The position numbers and the translations under genes are program-made. The notes below the pieces were generated by a model that saw nothing but the letters and a program-made list of their open reading frames with translations, had not been told where the DNA came from and ran no database searches. Of a DNA stretch of 64,000 nt, positions 61,924-64,000 are shown in pieces. Each line of letters starts with the position of its first letter. Position 1 is the stretch's first letter. This DNA is from Caldicellulosiruptor hydrothermalis 108 (GTDB taxonomy: Bacteria > Bacillota > Thermoanaerobacteria > Caldicellulosiruptorales > Caldicellulosiruptoraceae), in NCBI RefSeq assembly GCF_000166355.1, contig NC_014652.1, positions 588,001 through 652,000 on the forward strand, written 5' to 3'.

Positions 61924-62668
61924 GTCTCTTTATATTATATCGACACTACTTTTAATTTTAATAACTGCATGTGTAAAAAAAGAAATAGCCTTTGCAACGG
62001 CAAGCCTTAATATAAATCTTGGCAGTCCGCAGAATCCAAAGGATGTATCGTCTGCCCTGCAACTTATAATATTTCTCACCATCCTAACATTGGCACCGTC
62101 TATTCTGATAATGATGACATCATTTACGCGGATACTTATTGTCCTTGGATTTGTTCGAAACGCGCTCGGTACCCAGCAGATGCCGCCAAACCAGATTTTG
62201 ATTGGACTTGCACTCTTTTTGACCTTTTTTGTAATGGCGCCTGTGACTGACAAGATTTATACCCAGGCTTATCAGCCATACATAAATGGGAGAATAACAT
62301 CCCAAGAAGCTCTTAAAAGGGCAGAAGAGCCTTTAAAAGAGTTTATGCTGAAAAATACGCGCAAAAAAGACCTTGACCTTTTTGTAAAGCTTAGCAATGT
62401 AAATCCAAACACGAATGTAAAAGACCTTCCGCTAAGAGTTGTAGTTCCTGCTTTTATAATAAGTGAGCTCAAAAGTGCGTTCGAGATGGGGTTTTTAATA
62501 TATGTGCCATTTTTAATAATTGACATGGTTGTTGCAAGTATTCTGATGTCAATGGGAATGCTTATGATTCCACCTGTTATGATATCACTACCTTTCAAAA
62601 TTTTGCTGTTTATTTTGGTTGATGGTTGGAATTTAGTTGTAGAGTCGCTTGTGAGAAGTTTTAAATAA
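61907..62668 (+). CDS. fliP: Flagellar export gate protein FliP
   Basis: A 253-residue inner-membrane protein. An N-terminal cleavable-type signal (about residues 1-32, with LILITAC) is followed by TSFTRILIVLGFVRNALGTQ, PPNQILIGLALFLTFFVM and the C-terminal MGMLMIPPVMISLPFKI, all FliP signatures. The frame opens at 61892; the ATG at 61907 or 61910 is near AAAGAGG. It overlaps the end of fliO. Confidence 0.93.
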   Translation: MMKKNKSLYIISTLLLILITACVKKEIAFATASLNINLGSPQNPKDVSSALQLIIFLTILTLAPSILIMMTSFTRILIVLGFVRNALGTQQMPPNQILIGLALFLTFFVMAPVTDKIYTQAYQPYINGRITSQEALKRAEEPLKEFMLKNTRKKDLDLFVKLSNVNPNTNVKDLPLRVVVPAFIISELKSAFEMGFLIYVPFLIIDMVVASILMSMGMLMIPPVMISLPFKILLFILVDGWNLVVESLVRSFK

Positions 62669-62691
62669 AAGAAAAGTGAGAAGATGTAAAG

Positions 62692-62961
62692 ATGGATACA
62701 ACGCTTGTGCTTGAGATTGCAAGACAGGCAATTTTAACAGCATTTTATGTTGCGGGGCCTATTTTGCTCGTGTCAATGGTGGTGGGCATAGTTGTATCAA
62801 TTTTGCAGGCAACTACTCAGATAAACGAACAGACACTCACTTTTGTGCCAAAACTGATTGCAATTGCACTTTCGCTTTTAATTTTCGGGCAGTGGATGCT
62901 CACAAAGGTAGTAGAGTTTACAAGGTATTTGTGGACTAATATCAACCAGTTTGTAAAGTAA
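62692..62961 (+). CDS. fliQ: Flagellar export gate protein FliQ
   Basis: An 89-residue protein with two membrane helices. The loop ISILQATTQINEQTLTFVPK-type sequence (seen here as VSILQATTQINEQTL) is a strong FliQ signature. Confidence 0.94.
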   Translation: MDTTLVLEIARQAILTAFYVAGPILLVSMVVGIVVSILQATTQINEQTLTFVPKLIAIALSLLIFGQWMLTKVVEFTRYLWTNINQFVK

Positions 62962-62981
62962 ATCTTTGAGGAAGAACTTTT

Positions 62982-63764
62982 ATGACAGATATCATCAATA
63001 CATTTTTAAACAGCTCATATATATTTTTTCTTGTACTTGCAAGAATGAGCGGTCTTTTTATAGCCTCACCAATATTCGGCAGAAGAAATATTCCTGCGTA
63101 TTTTAAAATTGGTTTTGCCTTTTTCTTGAGCTTACTTGTTGTCACAACTTACAGATTTTCTTATAGTGTACCTGCCAATTTGCTGGAATATATCTTTGCA
63201 GTTATAAAGGAATTCATTGTTGGGCTTTTGGTAGGGTATATATCATACATGATATTTTCAGCTATACTTTTGGCGGGTCAAATCATTGACAATGCAATAG
63301 GTTTTGGTATGGCAAACGTCATTGATCCTATGAGCGAGATTCAGGTACCTCTTTTGGGAAACTTTTTGTACCTTTACATGCTTGTTGTGTTTTTTGGCAC
63401 AGACGCTCATCATCTTCTTATAAGAGCTGTAGTTTATAGCTACAAGCTTGTACCAATTGGACATGAAAGTTTTAGAAGCGAATTTACGTGGAGTTTTTTA
63501 AGATTTTTTTCAGAGCTTTTTTTGATAGGGGTTGAGATAAGCCTGCCAATTTTGATGAGCATGCTTATTGTAGACATAATTTTAGCTGTGCTATCACGTG
63601 CTGTGCCACAGATGAATGTGTTCATGGTAGGGCTTCCTATAAAGATTGCAATTGGTTTTTTGGTGCTTGTTATAATTCTTCCTTTCATGAATAAGATGAT
63701 ATTTGTGCTGATTGACAAAATAGCAGTGTATACTTTTGAATTCTTAAGAGGGAGTATCAAGTGA
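62982..63764 (+). CDS. fliR: Flagellar export gate protein FliR
   Basis: A 260-residue membrane protein with about six helices. RMSGLFIASPIFGRRNIPAY near the start and QIIDNAIGFGMANVIDP in the middle are FliR signatures. In some clostridia fliR and flhB are fused; here they are separate but overlap by 4 bases. Confidence 0.93.
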   Translation: MTDIINTFLNSSYIFFLVLARMSGLFIASPIFGRRNIPAYFKIGFAFFLSLLVVTTYRFSYSVPANLLEYIFAVIKEFIVGLLVGYISYMIFSAILLAGQIIDNAIGFGMANVIDPMSEIQVPLLGNFLYLYMLVVFFGTDAHHLLIRAVVYSYKLVPIGHESFRSEFTWSFLRFFSELFLIGVEISLPILMSMLIVDIILAVLSRAVPQMNVFMVGLPIKIAIGFLVLVIILPFMNKMIFVLIDKIAVYTFEFLRGSIK

Positions 63765-64000
63765 AGTTAAAATTTGATATTCAGTTGTTTTCAGAAGCAA
63801 GTGCTAAAACTGAAAAGGCAACCCCCCGAAAACGTCAGGAAGCAAGAAAACGTGGTATGGTAGCAAAAAGCAGAGAGGTTACCTCTGCTTTTGCTTTATT
63901 GATAAGTGTACTTTTTTTAAAGTTTGGTTATTCTTTAATTATTGAGCCATTGCAGCAAGGAAGCAAGTATTTTTTTAGCAATTTGAATTATAATTTAGAG
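63761..64000 (+). CDS. flhB: Flagellar export protein FlhB, N-terminal part
   Basis: The first 80 codons of flhB before the window edge. The start is GTG 63761, overlapping the fliR stop, with GAGGGAG 6 bases before. The N-terminal FlhB pattern is clear: FSEASAKTEKATPRKRQEAR, then KRGMVAKSREVTSAFALL, and the first membrane helix. FlhB controls the switch of export substrates together with FliK. Confidence 0.95.
   Translation, partial: MKLKFDIQLFSEASAKTEKATPRKRQEARKRGMVAKSREVTSAFALLISVLFLKFGYSLIIEPLQQGSKYFFSNLNYNLE

Noticed and set aside
1-64000. CRISPR arrays, insertion sequences and prophage
   Set aside because: No regularly spaced repeats, transposases or phage genes were seen while reading the window.

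Overview
The window looks like chromosome of a low-GC, anaerobic, thermophilic Firmicute of the Clostridia type. The best guess is Caldicellulosiruptor or a close relative. This is inferred from AT-rich genes, strong AGGAGG ribosome binding sites with many GTG and TTG starts, an arabinose regulon, a Re-type citrate synthase, a branched-polyamine synthase (BpsA, typical of thermophiles), CodY, and a flagellar operon in Bacillus/Clostridium order. No phage, insertion sequence or CRISPR array was seen.

Layout. 1-2400: end of a secreted protein gene, a 470-base gene-poor stretch with a possible gene remnant, and a GGDEF/EAL signalling protein. 2470-6240: araB, araR and araD with a candidate AraR operator and a leader hairpin. 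6240-9000 (minus): a Re-citrate synthase candidate behind a clear ydaO-type c-di-AMP riboswitch, then a DUF362 ferredoxin. 9040-11900: pabA-pabB-pabC for p-aminobenzoate (folate). 11900-15760 (minus): a membrane polyferredoxin/FMN-binding fusion with its flavin transferase ApbE, behind five helically phased TTCACA-type repeats that resemble a Pho box; then a TetR regulator and an esterase. 15850-18660: TDT transporter, a TauE-type exporter pair and a small helical protein. 18720-23720: tRNA-Ser, a FlK-like thioesterase with formate-THF ligase, and a Kbl-like CoA ligase with a zinc alcohol/threonine dehydrogenase (C1, glycine and threonine metabolism). 23890-26710: a degenerate LytS-like membrane protein, a LacI regulator and an esterase. 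26800-30230: two tiny proteins, rpmB, bpsA, truD and a GNAT acetyltransferase.

30280-35140: tRNA-His, tRNA-Gln and tRNA-Lys, a ComM/YifB ATPase, and a minus-strand zur-znuA-znuC-znuB zinc uptake operon with a 7-1-7 operator. 35220-37160: an ArsR-type regulator divergent from a radical SAM/SPASM protein. 37190-45800: plsY, then rtcB, dprA, topA, trmFO, hslV, hslU and codY. 46790-64000: a flagellar/chemotaxis operon flgB-flgC-fliE-fliF-fliG-fliH-fliI-fliJ-motE-like-fliK-flgD-flg_new-flgE-flbD-fliL-fliM-fliY-cheY-fliO-fliP-fliQ-fliR-flhB, cut by the window edge.

The most interesting signals are regulatory: a c-di-AMP riboswitch placed to control citrate synthesis, the phased repeats before the flavin electron-transfer operon, a possible RNA switch in front of flgE, and the araB leader. 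All function calls come from reading the sequence and recalling family motifs; no database search was run.
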